Below, piece after piece: positions 12,541 through 23,867 of a DNA stretch of 64,000 nt. A program made the position numbers and the translations under genes. The DNA is from Protopterus annectens. Lineage: Eukaryota; Chordata; Ceratodontiformes; Protopteridae. How positions within the stretch are numbered: the first letter of the stretch is position 1; every line of letters starts with the position of its first letter. The stretch spans positions 1,784,905,339 through 1,784,969,338 of the forward strand of contig NC_056743.1 in assembly GCF_019279795.1 (NCBI RefSeq), read 5' to 3'. The notes under the pieces were generated by a model. The model did not search any database, was not told the DNA's origin, and was given only the letters and a program-made list of their open reading frames with translations.

Positions 12541-14007
12541 ACAGCAGTTTTGACTACAGTTATGTGAACATGGGTGGTGTCTGCTGCTTTGTGCATTGTC
12601 AGTTACCTGGCTATATGGGTGTCTGTGCTGCATATGGATACTCCCTCCTTTGATGTCTTGGTGCAGGTGTTGGGGCCATAACACATGGTATGTGGTATAA
12701 CCTAGTAGTGCTGGTGTGCTATCACTAGGCCTGCAGCAGGCTTCTGTCACTGGACAGGCATCAATGTTCTCCATAATGGGAAGTGCCTCAGGGGCATGCA
12801 TATTGCAGTTTACACATCTGGCATTGGTCAGCATTACCCTTATGTTTCCTACCACTTATGTTTTCTAGGGTGGTGGGTAGTCTTTTTGGCCTTGCCTACA
12901 TACGGCTCTATGGAGGCGGCAAAGGCCTTATCCAGTATCCAGACGCACACGGGTAACAGCTGACAGCCATCCCTGTAACAGCAGCATGGATTGTCATGCT
13001 TAACATCTCAAGCAGACAGACATTACACCCTCCTGGACTGACAGCTGTTACTGTGCCAGCTGTTAAACATGAGCATTCTGTGTTTGTACTGTGGCATCAT
13101 TCTTGGTGAGGGTTGGATGCTGCACACAGCCAGTGTCATCCCGCCCTGGGGTACATACTCGGAGGGACCGTCCATGTCTCATTTGATGTTGACCATGGAG
13201 GTACATCTCAGGTAATTCACACCAGCATGGACATTGAGTGCATCATATTTCTGCTTGCTTTGGGGTGACCTGTGTAGTGGCATTTTGTGGCAACCTACAA
13301 GCAGCTTACTCTACCCTTTCCCTTGTTCAGTCTGGTGAATGGGACAGCTGTGTGTCTGCCTATACAGACACCTATTACGACTGTATCAGGCATGTTGTTT
13401 CTCCTTCGGGCCTGTGACTGTTTGGCACACCAGCTTTGCGTGCTATTCATTGCATGTGCTATGTTTGAAGGTTGTGGTTGCCTGTGATCTACTTTGGAGG
13501 CTTCTGTTGGTGTAGTGTGTTTGTAATTAAGGCCTCCGGGAATATTTGTCTGTGTTTATGTGTTTGGTTTACAGTTGTGGTAGGTCTATGTGGGACTGGG
13601 TTTGTGGTGTATGTGGTTACCTTCTCCTCCTGACTAGTGTTGACAGTACTGAGTTGTTGGAGCTCAACCTCTGGTTTGGATACATGGATGTATCTATCAC
13701 ATATGTTTGTATTTATTGGGGGGGCGTTGTGGTTGTCTGTGTACTTGGTGCTGGTGTCACATTGCCTCTGGATTCATAGATTATACTTGTTGTGGCTGGA
13801 CTTAGTGGATTGTATGTGTGGATATATGTTGTTGTCATACTACTGGTCAGTGATTACTTCCCTTTTTATGTTTGCTCTATCATGTGGTAACTTCCTCACT
13901 CTCTTGCATGGTTTGGTAATGGCTGGAGGCCAGCATGCCAGATGCCTGCGTGTATGGCATTGTGTGTTGTTGTTATTTGTGATTGCATACTCCAAGCATT
14001 CCTGGCT
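12541..14007. other. TG-rich anonymous DNA with a diverged repeat of 22120-22650
   Basis: No gene is recognisable. Parts of this stretch match the other side of the Penelope insertion in direct orientation: AACCTAGTAGTGCTGGTGTGCT near 12700 resembles GACCTGGTAGTGTTAGGGTGCT near 22180, and GTGGCATCATTCTTGGTGAGGGT near 13095 resembles a near-identical string near 22573. This suggests an old internal duplication. Confidence 0.45.
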
Positions 14008-14021
14008 GTGTTCATGGAATG
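14008..14021 (+). repeat. Target-site duplication, left
   Basis: GTGTTCATGGAATG is found here and again at 21523-21536, immediately outside the two ends of the Penelope composite. The exact 14-bp match shows that everything between was inserted as one event or that both copies accumulated inside the same insertion. Confidence 0.85.
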
Positions 14022-14275
14022 ACACATCAAAAGCCAGCAAATGTAGTTCCAGTATTTTATTGATGACAAAAAGGTGCTAGTAAATGCACCAAATTAAATT
14101 CTTAGTCCTCAGACTAGTTTCGGCATGCGCCTTCTTCAGTGAGGAAGAAAAGATAATAAGGCAGCTCACCAGTTTCATTAGATGCTTATAAGTAACCCCT
14201 TAACTAATGGGGAAAACAGTACATTCCATATAATTACATAATGTATGAGCAGCAAGGAGGTTTATAAAATTGAGA
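14022..14275 (-). repeat. Penelope 3' tail, left inverted copy
   Basis: This is the reverse complement of 21210-21460. Shared landmarks are AAAAGCCAGCAAATGTAGTTC, GGCATGCGCCTTCTTCAGTG and AACCCCTTAACTAATGGGG. In the minus-strand copy it directly follows the shortened coding region because most of the 3' untranslated region has been lost. Confidence 0.9.
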
Positions 14276-14374
14276 AAATATATAGTCATGATTTTGTCAA
14301 TGATCATAAAGGAAAGTACCCAAAAGTTCATCACCTGTAATTGTGAGTTGTTTGTAGTTTGCACCACCACTCTC

Positions 14375-17036
14375 CTAATGTTTATAGTGTGAAAACAGTG
14401 TACCCAAGGTTTTGCCTCTCCTGTAAGAGATCGAACATTGGTTTCCCAAAATATGTCGGAGATGGTCATTCGCTAACAGAATATTCCAATTATTTTTAAG
14501 AATACCCCTAACTATTTGATGATTCCTACCATAAGTGGTAATGAATCTGATGTTATCATCCTTTGGGCGATTGCTCCTATCTTTATATTGTAGCAATGAA
14601 CTTCTGTCCTGTTTGTCGGTCCAGACCCTGGCAGATTCAATATCAAAATCAGAATAACCCCTGTCCAAAAACCTAGTCCTCAAATCCTGTTTAGCTGTTT
14701 CATAATCAACAGTAGAGGAGTTAATACGTTTCATTCTCAAAAATTGAGATTTAGGGATGTTGCGGATGGTGTGGTGTGGATGCATACTAGATGCATGAAG
14801 TAATGAGTTGAACTGTGGATACTTTCTATGAATTTTCGTATTAAGGGTATGGTCACTGTTGCGATATATCGTGACATCCAAAAAATCTATCACATATTTA
14901 TCAGACGTAATAGAGAATTCAATACCCCATATGTTGTTGTTTAAATACTCCACAAATTCAGAAAGATAAGCAGTATCAGCACGCCACACCATCCAGCAAT
15001 CATCCAGGTATCTCCTCCAGATGTCCATCTCAACTAGATAAATGTTGTGTAAGGGACTGTAAATCAAACATTCTTCCAGATATGCCATAAAAAGATCGGC
15101 ATATATTGGGGCAAAAGAGGCACCCATAGCTGTACCTCTCAATTGCCAATAACAATCACCTTGGAAATAAAATACATTTTTATTGAGGACATGTTCACAC
15201 ATACATATAAGCAATGTATTGAATCCAGGTGGATAAAGTTCAGCTTTAGTGAGCCAAAATTCCAGAGCCTGTAAGCCTGCCCAATGTGGTATACTGGTAT
15301 AAAGAGATTTCACGTCCAAAGTACACATGATCCAATCCGGATCAAGCTGGGTATCCTGAATAATATTCAGAAATTGTGTTGTGTCCTGGATTCTAGCTCT
15401 GACATGTGTCAACAAAGGTTTCAAATATTGTGTTAAAAACACAGATAATGGTTCAGTCAATGAACCATGACCAGATACTATTGGCCTACCTGGAGGATGT
15501 GTAATGGATTTATGAATTTTGGGTAGCAGGTATAAAATCTGCTTCGATGGATCCTTAACCTGAAGATGTTGCAATGTTCTTTTGGTAATGATGCCCTCAT
15601 CCAATGCATCATTGAGGAATGTATCTATCTCCTGTTTGAATTTTTTAGTAGGATCAACCCCCATGTGCATATAACATTTGGAATCAGATAGTTGTCTAAG
15701 GCCTTCCTGAATGTAGTAATTCATATTTTGAATTACCACAGCTCCTCCTTTATCAGCTTGGAGTATAACAATATTGTGGTTTGATCTAAGTTCAGATAGT
15801 GCCTGTTTCTCTTCCAAAGTAATATTATCTGGAGCAATATTGCATTCCAAATGTGGAAAATGAAGATCTTTGAGTACTGCTTGTTGAAAAATACCCACAT
15901 TCTTGTTCATGGGCGGTTGAAAAGTAGATTTCTGAAAAGTGAACTCAGAAGATCTTTGAGAAATGGAGGTGTCCTGTTCAGAAAAAAATATCTTGTGGTT
16001 AAGTCTACGACAATAATCCATTAGATCCAAAGAAATAAGATAATGATCAGAGAAGAAACTGGGAACAAAACCCAATCCTTTATTCAGTATATTGTGCTGT
16101 TGGTCAGTAAGTACAAAATCCGACAAATTCAGAACGTTTTCAAATGGTGAAGTCAATGTTTCAGTAAAGCTTGTACCAATCCCGGCATGGAATCTGTTCT
16201 TATTTCTATTGGTGTGTTTCCTCCCCCCTCTGGATTTCCTACCATGTCTAAAGGGAAGTGCGGATTTGTTTTTTTCTTTAATGGTGAGTTGGTGGAAATT
16301 CCACCCTCACTGTCTGTATATGATGACTCCTCCCCTGATGTACTTGTATATATCTGATCTCTATTTTTCAGTATGGACCTCGGTCTCTTCCTGGACCTGC
16401 CTCTGGTCATTCCTGATCCCGTATCCTGAAATCTGACTGTTCTCTGTATTTGAAAGGGATGTCCTTTATCATAATCCATGACATCACTATTGAATTTTTT
16501 AACCTTTCGGTCCTTAACCAATTTGTCATAAGTAGTTAATTCTTTGAACAGCCTATCCAATAACTGGTGGTAGTTATTGTTTGACTGGAATTTTTTGCAT
16601 TCAACGCTCAATTCTTTTACTTCCGATACACATGCATCAATAGTCCTCCATAATAAGAGGCTAAAATTTTTACAAACACCATGGAACCATTTCTTAATGT
16701 CTCATCCCATTCATCCGTCAGCCTCTGTTCAGATCTGCCAACTAATGGACGGAGTTTGATTCGAAGGCCTCTGGGGGCCAAATTTTTGTGTAAATATGCT
16801 TTAAACAGTCTCAGGTGCCAAATGTTGGCTCTAAGGCCTTTTAGTCCTTTTTCCAAATTGCGGAATGCTATTTCACAACTATCACCCATATAGGAATTTG
16901 TTTGGCTCTGGTTGTTGCTTGAGACTTGGCCCAAACCGAATATGCCAATATCTTCCCTATCAGCACACAACCCATCCAATATTTTGTCCAATTCCATGCT
17001 AAATGCTAATCTGGATATGCTGTCCAAGAATAGATT
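14375..17036 (-). pseudogene. Penelope-like reverse transcriptase, endonuclease domain deleted
   Basis: Three frames cover one protein. The N-terminal part (17036-16617, first ATG at 16997) contains the LRANIWHLRLFKAYLHKNL block seen in Neptune-type proteins. The middle (16650-16153) is charged and Ser/Arg-rich. The last 593 codons (16156-14375) hold the reverse transcriptase: LPKIHK, RPIVSGHGSLTEP, motif A CTLDVKSLYTSIP, motif B GTAMGASFAPIYADL and the active site YLDD. All catalytic aspartates visible are intact. Frameshifts lie near 16640 and 16190. The frame ends soon after GKTLGTLFSHYKH. The Cys-rich linker and GIY-YIG nuclease present in the sister copy (20040-20330) are absent: the sequence jumps from TTGGGTACTTTCC to TTTATGATCATTGAC, then jumps again into the tail. 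The copy is therefore defective. Confidence 0.9.
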
Positions 17037-19396
17037 TCAAATATGTCAGTAGTATTACAGGAAAGGAACCCAGAGACAGGGCCAGTCAGAACTCCTATGC
17101 CCCACTGAATGTTGACTTATTTCAAAAATAGTAAAAATGCATATGCTCCTATTATAGAGTTAAGGCACAAACACAATTAACCTAACTGTCTAAGACCATC
17201 ATAAACATATCTTAGACAAATTTATTGGTCATGCTTTATATGAATAAAAGTGGGAGTCACACCTACTAAATACCATAAGACAAATATGTCTAATGTAGAT
17301 TGAAAATGTAGGTTTTTGTTGAAATTGAAGACACACCTAATAAAAATCACAGGGGAAATAATTCTGATATAAATCTGAGGTGTACGTGGTTGTCAAGATA
17401 TCAAAAACATATAGATTACCTAATCAAATTGTTACACAACTCACAACTGGGCCTATAGCGTTATCATGTATCAATCAAAATATTGGGGAACACTGGTATT
17501 CCCGACCCAAAATACTGTGTTGCATTTACAATTAAAAAATGCAGCACGTATATGAATATAATCAGGGTATTTCGTCTGACAGAATATATATCATATAGGG
17601 TATCATAGATGCTTCAAAATCTGACATAAAGATCAAACTGGTTCATAACACCATATACGTAGTTGTTATATGTCCAATAATCATCAGAAGTTATTTCAAA
17701 AGCCACACCAACTGAATGATCATGAAGACACAGCTAACCTTAGCCACAGTATGTATACATACCAATTGTCAACCCAAGATAATATAAGTAGTATTTAAAC
17801 ACAGTATCTCCTTAATATCCTGAATTCAAAATTTGCTGTTAGCTAAATGTGAATAAGAATAATGCAGTTGGTAATCAAAGTTGTTGCAAAACATAATATA
17901 TGACTCAAGAGCCAATAATCTAAAATGTGCCAGTTATCAAACTATACATAGAAATAATGTAACTAGTATTCTAAGCTATTACATAAAGTAATATATTCAT
18001 TGGGTACCAAAAAACATGGCTATAACTATGGTATACACATTGTAACGCACTTGAATGACTGAACACAGTGATAGTCAAATCAGCCCCACAGTATATGAAA
18101 CAAAGCCACTTAGATATTAACCATATAATGGCTGTCTATTCAATAATTCAAGAATGTAGCCAAATCAACATCAAAATATTGATAATAATAAGTCCATGAA
18201 ACCGAACATGCTACCAACTATGATGTTAAAATTGTTAACTTGTTCTACATTGATATACTCCTGGTAGTGTTATTAGCAGATCTAAACATAAATCACAAAG
18301 CAGTCCCTCCTTCCCGATCTAGTGGAGGATGGAACAAAGTCCCAAACGTATACTTCACATAGTTATAATACACTAAACATAAGCTATTTACCACCATATA
18401 TAAGTTTTGGAACGCACAGTGGAAATAGAAAAATATATAAGTCCAAAAGCCAAATGTCCAAATTCTTTTTGAAAAATAGCCGGACACGATTTATATAAAG
18501 GTCCATAGGATATGGATGCTTATATTAATCGAAGCAGTTAGTAACCAGTACATGTATATAGTTCGCCCTGTCCCAAAAATTATTCTCTGCTGAATTCAAA
18601 AAATCTTCGTAAGTAATGGCCCAGTTGAAGTAGGATAGGAATCATCATCTGCTCATCGCAAAAAAATGGTCCATAAGTATAGCAAACCATAGTTCAACCA
18701 TGGTAGACCCATAAACAGATATTCCGACACAGTTCCCACACGACTAGTTGGAACCCTTTAGTCAGAAAAATGGTATATAGATGTTATGCCCCTTCACAAA
18801 AAGCAATTTGAGAAAAGTGAATTCAAATATCCATCGAACCCAATAGTCTGATCCACCGTACCAATGTATGTAGTTGAAATCCACAAGGTAAAGACCACCT
18901 CCGTAATAAATATATTTGGAGTAGAAAAAAGTAACAGTATCTATAATCGTATCCACAATAGCCACACATACGATAAGAATTCAATGGTTTAAAGTCCAAT
19001 TTTTGTCTCCAAAATAAACTTTATAATTTAGACCAAGTTCAAATACCTGCGTATATCATATATAAATATGCCCAGGCCTAGGCCTAATGGTTCCATAAGG
19101 TGATTCACCCTCCGTAGCTGTTACAACAAAATACACTCGAAAAAAATGTCCCGAGGCATAAATACAGACCAGATATCCAAATGTCTAAATGGCATCCACG
19201 ATAGAAACCAGCGAAACCAAATCTACAAGCGTCATCAGGGAAGGAGTCATCTCCTACCAGCCAGAAAAGGAACTGAACGCCAACAGCGAGGAACACCAGA
19301 AACGTAAAACACCACACCTCGCACATACGGCTTTGCACGGCTAACCCAAATACGAAGAACACACCAAAAGCCAGCAAATGTAGTTCCAGTATTTTG
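17037..19396 (-). other. Penelope 5' leader and pseudo-LTR of the minus-strand copy
   Basis: About 2.3 kb of AT-rich DNA without a convincing gene lies upstream of the coding region. Its outer end (19300-19396) is the reverse complement of 21426-21525: it begins, on the minus strand, with the 3'-tail string AAAATACTGGAACTACATTT and continues into TTCTTCGTATTTGG and GTGCAAAGCC. The leader thus starts with a piece of 3' tail, the usual pseudo-LTR arrangement of this class. Open frames near 18293, 18762 and 19105 translate to Phe/Tyr-rich sequence and are not taken as genes. Confidence 0.7.
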
Positions 19397-20469
19397 ATAC
19401 TGCTTATCTTTCTGAATTTGTGGAGTATTTAAACAACATATGGGGTATTGAATTCTCTATTACGTCTGATAAATATGTGATAGATTTTTTGGATGTCATG
19501 ATATATTGCAACAGTGACCATACCCTCAATACGAAAATTCATAGAAAGTATCCACAGTTCAACTCATTACTTCATGCATCTAGTATGCATCCACGCCACA
19601 CCATCCGCAACATCCCTAAATCTCAATTTTTGAGAATGAAACGTATTAACTCCTCTACTGTTGATTATGAAACAGCTAAACAGGATTTGAGGACTAGGTT
19701 TTTGGACAGGGGTTATTCTGATTTTGATATTGAATCTGCCAGGGTCTGGACCGACAAACAGGACAGAAGTTCATTGCTACAATATAAAGATAGGAGCAAT
19801 CGCCCAAAGGATGATAACATCAGATTCATTACCACTTATGGTAGGAATCATCAAATAGTTAGGGGTATTCTTAATAATAATTGGAATATTCTGTTAGCGA
19901 ATGACCATCTCCGACATATTTTGGGAAACCAATGTTCGATCTCTTACAGGAGAGGCAAAACCTTGGGTACACTGTTTTCACACTATAAACATCAGGAGAG
20001 TGGTGGTGCAAACTACAAACAACTCACAATTACAGGTGATGAACTTTTGGGTACTTTCCCTTGTGGCCATTGCAGTTCATGTAGTCAGGTGAACAAGCTC
20101 AAACAATTCACTAGCGCCAACACTAGCAAGGTGTATGATGTACGAATATTTGGCAATTGTTCATCCAGTTGGGTTATTTATTTGGCCACATGCCAATGTA
20201 ATGCATTTTATGTGGGCAAAACTTCCCGTTCCTTGAGAATTAGGATAGGGGAACATAGAAGTGATATTCGTAACAAAAAATCCACCAATGCTTTATATCA
20301 ACATTCTACCAAACACAAAACAGCCAACTTTATGTTTATGATCATTGACAAAATCATGGGTAATAGACACAACCAACAAGGTTGGCAAAGTATACTTAGT
20401 CACAAAGAAAAATACTGGATCATCCATCTAGGAGCACTATTTCCGCCAGGTCTAAATGACCACCTATGA
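19397..20469 (+). pseudogene. Penelope-like reverse transcriptase C-terminus with GIY-YIG endonuclease
   Basis: The open frame begins abruptly inside the reverse transcriptase (DTAYLSEFVEYLNN), matching the other copy almost residue for residue, then continues 349 codons past 19420. After the thumb region comes a Cys/His linker (FPCGHCSSCSQ, near residue 210) and a GIY-YIG-type nuclease: VIYLATCQCNAFYVGKTSRSL near residues 245-270, with the conserved Arg and the downstream GEHRSDI helix. Known: this nuclease nicks target DNA for Penelope retrotransposition. There is no internal stop, so decay is limited to the 5' truncation at a point corresponding to about 14970 of the minus copy. The upstream junction to the tail of the inverted copy is at 19396/19397. 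Confidence 0.9.
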
Positions 20470-21522
20470 TATACAGTTCCACACTTTACTTATTGTTTCA
20501 TGGAGATAGGATGTGTTTAACTTATTTTTGTTATTGAGTATGTAGTTGCATCTGCATATGTATTTCCAAAATTCGGTATTGTCACATTTTTCAAGATGGA
20601 CATACCTTTATGATGGTTTCTTTCATTATTATGTTTGACTATTTTTGTGGATGCCACATATATATCATACTCAATTTTCCAGATGGAATACCCACATTGT
20701 ATTGTAGATCCTATTTTCATAGTATTAGGATAAGTATACTCTTTATGGATCAAGTATACTTAACTGTATTTGTATATGCAATTGTGCACAATTATGTGTA
20801 GGAATTTGGATATCACTCATAGGATCTCATCTCTGTCACCATCACTTTTATACCTTGTTTGGTGATGCTATATATATATATGAAACACTGTATAGATGGA
20901 ATAACTTATTGTGTCCACATTATGGAATTCTGTCTTTATTAGTTATATTAATATCTATTCATTAGTTCATTTAAAACATTTTTTAGATGTCATGCCGCTC
21001 TTATACTTATCAGGCTGTTTATCAATACTTACATACAGTCATACTCATTTTATCTACCAAATATGCTTTGCAGTTTGTCTATATTTTTTATGAATATATT
21101 TTTTATGGACACTATTAAGCAGGGTAGACCAATATATTGTTCCACAATATTGAGACTATATATATTTTTATATATATAATCCACCATTTGTTGTCCATGT
21201 TTTGTCTCTCAATTTTATAAACCTCCTTGCTGCTCATACATTATGTAATTATATGGAATGTACTGTTTTCCCCATTGGTTAAGGGGTTACTTATAAGCAT
21301 CTAATGAAACTGGTGAGCTGCCTTATTATCTTTTCTTCCTCACTGAAGAAGGCGCATGCCGAAACTAGTCTGAGGACTAAGAATTTAATTTGGTGCATTT
21401 ACTAGCACCTTTTTGTCATCAATAAAATACTGGAACTACATTTGCTGGCTTTTGGTGTGTTCTTCGTATTTGGTTTGGCCGTGCAAAGCCATACGTGCGA
21501 GGTGTGGTGTTTTACGTTTCTT
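20470..21522 (+). other. Penelope 3' untranslated region, tail and read-through leader
   Basis: This is AT-rich non-coding DNA with a (TA)n stretch at about 21160. The tail (21210-21455) contains the CTTCTTCCTCACTGAAGAAGG hairpin and AATAAAATAC near the end. Beyond it, 21456-21522 repeats the leader of a further copy before the target duplication. Confidence 0.75.
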
Positions 21523-21536
21523 GTGTTCATGGAATG
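21523..21536 (+). repeat. Target-site duplication, right
   Basis: Second copy of GTGTTCATGGAATG, marking the right edge of the Penelope composite. The TG-rich host sequence resumes at 21537. Confidence 0.85.
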
Positions 21537-22806
21537 CCTGTATAACATGTTCTGTGGTGTGTCCCATATTCTGCACTTGCACAGGGCCTTTTGTGGATTC
21601 AACATCAGTTTGGAGGGCTGCAACCTATGCTTTACACATGTTTTTCACTGTGGTATTCTGGCCAGGGACTGGGGTCAGGGTGTGTATATCCAGTGTGATT
21701 ACTCTATGGTCTGGTCTTACCAGTGAGGGGTACACTTCTCATCTTGCCATCCAGTGCACATGTTGCTGATTATCACATCCAGTATGCTTACCCCTCTTGT
21801 GGGAGTAGTACATTGTTCCTGGGCATTTTGGTTTATGGAATCTGGGTAATTTTCTCCTGCTGTGTTGGTGCTAGTACAATGCTACCAGTGTATGTCTGGG
21901 TATTTTCAGTCGAGCAATATAATGTGGTTTGGGGGGCTTGATATATTCATGTATTCTGACATAGGCCAGGTGCTGTTCCTGGTATTAGGACAGTGGTCTG
22001 CAGCAGGCTATATACTGCGAGGCAGTTTTAGCCATTGGTATTTGACCATGGATATTCCATGCTGCTTCTTGTTGTGGTACCAACATGGGGGTGTGGTTAT
22101 CCTTGCCATTTCTTGCTAGTCACCCTCCTTTTGCAGCTTGTTCCATGTTTTGCGGCTGTACAGCACAGTATGAGGTGTGACCTGGTAGTGTTAGGGTGCT
22201 GATGTGAGCCGTGTCCAGTTCTCTATTACAGGACTGGTATCTACATTCTCCTTACTGTGTGCATTTACACTGCACACATCTTGCTGTTTATACATCTGTC
22301 ATGGGGTAGTATTACATCTAGGTTCCTATCCCTTGTAGAACCTATGAGGTTGGGTTTGTGTTTTCAGACTTACCTATTCAGGGCATGCTGTGGGTACTGA
22401 CAGCCTTTGCCAGTATCCATGGGGCATGGCATGATAGGTGCACGCCACCCCTAGCAGGTGGTGCATAATGTCAAACTCCGCATATCTTCCCAGCCTGTAA
22501 CACATTGGCTCCCCTTTGACTGACTGCATTACTTCAGCCAATTATTGTACTTGATCTTCTTGTCTTCATAGTGTGGCATCATGCTTGGTGAGGGTGAGAT
22601 GTTAGGCAGGGTCTTCATGTTTGCATATACTAGATGGTGTTACATTGCTTAACACATGGCAATCATGCCTCAGGTGGTGCTGCAGGGCTGCCTCTGTCAG
22701 ATGCACATACTACACTCCCTGTACATGTTTGAGAGCAGGTTGTGTCATGTTAGGCATCCCTGTTACTATATGAGTGAGTCAGAGAGGGGTATCATTCCCA
22801 GGGTTC
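21537..22806. other. TG-rich host DNA between Penelope and the transposase
   Basis: Composition equals that of 8940-14007. It contains the second copy of the diverged direct repeat (22120-22650) described for 12541-14007. No gene is recognisable. It follows the 3' end of the transposase gene. Confidence 0.5.
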
Positions 22807-23867
22807 CTACTGAGCCAGTGTATGTGCTATGCGTTGCCTCTTTGCCAAGGCCAGGGCATACTGAGCACGCCTCCTTCTGCCTACTGGGGCAGGCTCAGGT
22901 TGTTCCTCCTCCGAGTCACGCTCTGCCTGTGATGGCCTTGGCAATGGTGGGGGGCTGTTTGGCCCGGCCCTATGCTGGTCCTGCTGCAGCTGTTTTCGCA
23001 AGATCATATTATGTAGCATAGCACATACCATGACAATTTGGGTACATGTAGTTGGTGTGTACTGCAAGGCTCCACCAGATGTGTCCAGACACCTGAACCG
23101 TGACTTGAGCAGAACACACGCTCTATTACATTACGTGTTTGTGCATGTGCCTCGTTATGGCATTCCTGTTCAGGTGTGTGTGCGTTTCTGATGGGTGTCA
23201 TCAGCCATGGCGCCAGTGCATAACCTGCATCCCCCACTAGGTGTCCGTGTGGGATGTCCCCATTGGCAAATGTCTGGTACAGCTGCGTCAAATGCCAAAT
23301 GTGGGAATCGTGATAACTCCCGGGGCAGCCAGCACACACATTCATTATTATGCCCTGGGCATCACACACGACCTGGCAGTTTATGGAGGGGAAGCCCTTG
23401 CGGTTAATGTAGGCCCTACCCCGCTCACCGGCTGGTGCTTTGATGCGCATGTGCGTGCAGTCTACTGCACCCAGTACCTCAGGGTGTTCCGCTATTTGCT
23501 GGAAGAGACGCATATTGCTGGACAATACCTCACGGGCATTGGGCAAATATACATGATCACCGACATGTGCTGACATGGCATCCAGGAACTGGTGTAGTAC
23601 CCTGGAGGCTGATGCCTGTGATATCCCCATCATATCGCCAGTTGGTCTCTAGAAGGTACCTGTTGCTAGTATTCTTAGGCCAACACATACCTTGGTTTCC
23701 ACTGGGATGGGTTCCCCTCTGTTGGTTCTGTGCATGAGGCGTGGCCTGCACAGCTCAACAATTTGCTGCAGGAGCTCTCTGTCCACTCTATAGCGCTCTA
23801 CTATCTCCAGCTCATGTAACCCGTGGTAGGTGACCCTGGGCCTGTACACTCTTCTCCGTCTCCTCAC
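22807..23867 (-). pseudogene. HARBI1-like PIF/Harbinger transposase (DDE nuclease), nearly intact
   Basis: Read together, the minus-strand frames give about 350 residues, the normal HARBI1 length. The N-terminus (MRRRRRVYRPRV, then ERYRVDRELLQQIVELCRP and GLRILATGTF) is followed by the helix-turn-helix-like MMGISQASASRVLHQFLDAM. The DDE_Tnp_4 core shows GAVDCTHMRIKAP (first Asp), CPGSYHDSHIW, LVGDAGYAL (second Asp) and VIERVF (Glu). The tail is Pro/Glu/Arg-rich. Two lesions are seen: an in-frame TAG at 23649-23651, where Gln would be expected, and a small frameshift near 23115-23125 just after VIERVF, after which the frame RFRCLDTSGGAL..LHNMILRKQ continues. The start is the first ATG upstream of the conserved block. 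Known: the protein cuts and integrates the element with a Myb-like partner. The light damage suggests fairly recent activity. Confidence 0.9.

Larger units (their letters stand above)
14022..21522. mobile_element. Penelope-like (Neptune-type) composite of two head-to-head copies
   Basis: The 7.5-kb insertion holds a longer copy on the minus strand (14022-19396) and a 5'-truncated copy on the plus strand (19397-21522). The two 3' ends face outward, so the first about 250 bp and last about 310 bp form long terminal inverted repeats. It lies between 14-bp target duplications. Known: Penelope elements often sit as partial tandem or inverted arrangements with pseudo-LTRs, as here. The plus-strand copy reads past its tail into about 75 bp of 5'-leader sequence (TTCTTCGTATTTGG onward), as in partial tandem copies. 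The composition is AT-rich, unlike the host. Confidence 0.88.

Noticed and set aside
4591..13780. Numerous open frames of 60-157 codons in the CA/TG-rich DNA
   Set aside because: Their translations are dominated by Cys, His, Val and Thr as expected from CA/TG repeats, overlap in several frames and show no motif.
14290..14340. Splicing as the cause of the missing Penelope nuclease
   Set aside because: The deleted segments compared with the sister copy do not start with GT and end with AG at any alignment of the joints. Deletion with minimal homology is simpler.
19105..19377. 90-codon Phe/Cys-rich minus-strand frame in the Penelope leader
   Set aside because: It lies in the 5' untranslated/pseudo-LTR region, overlaps the tail-derived repeat and is not matched by a comparable frame in the copy at 21456-21522.
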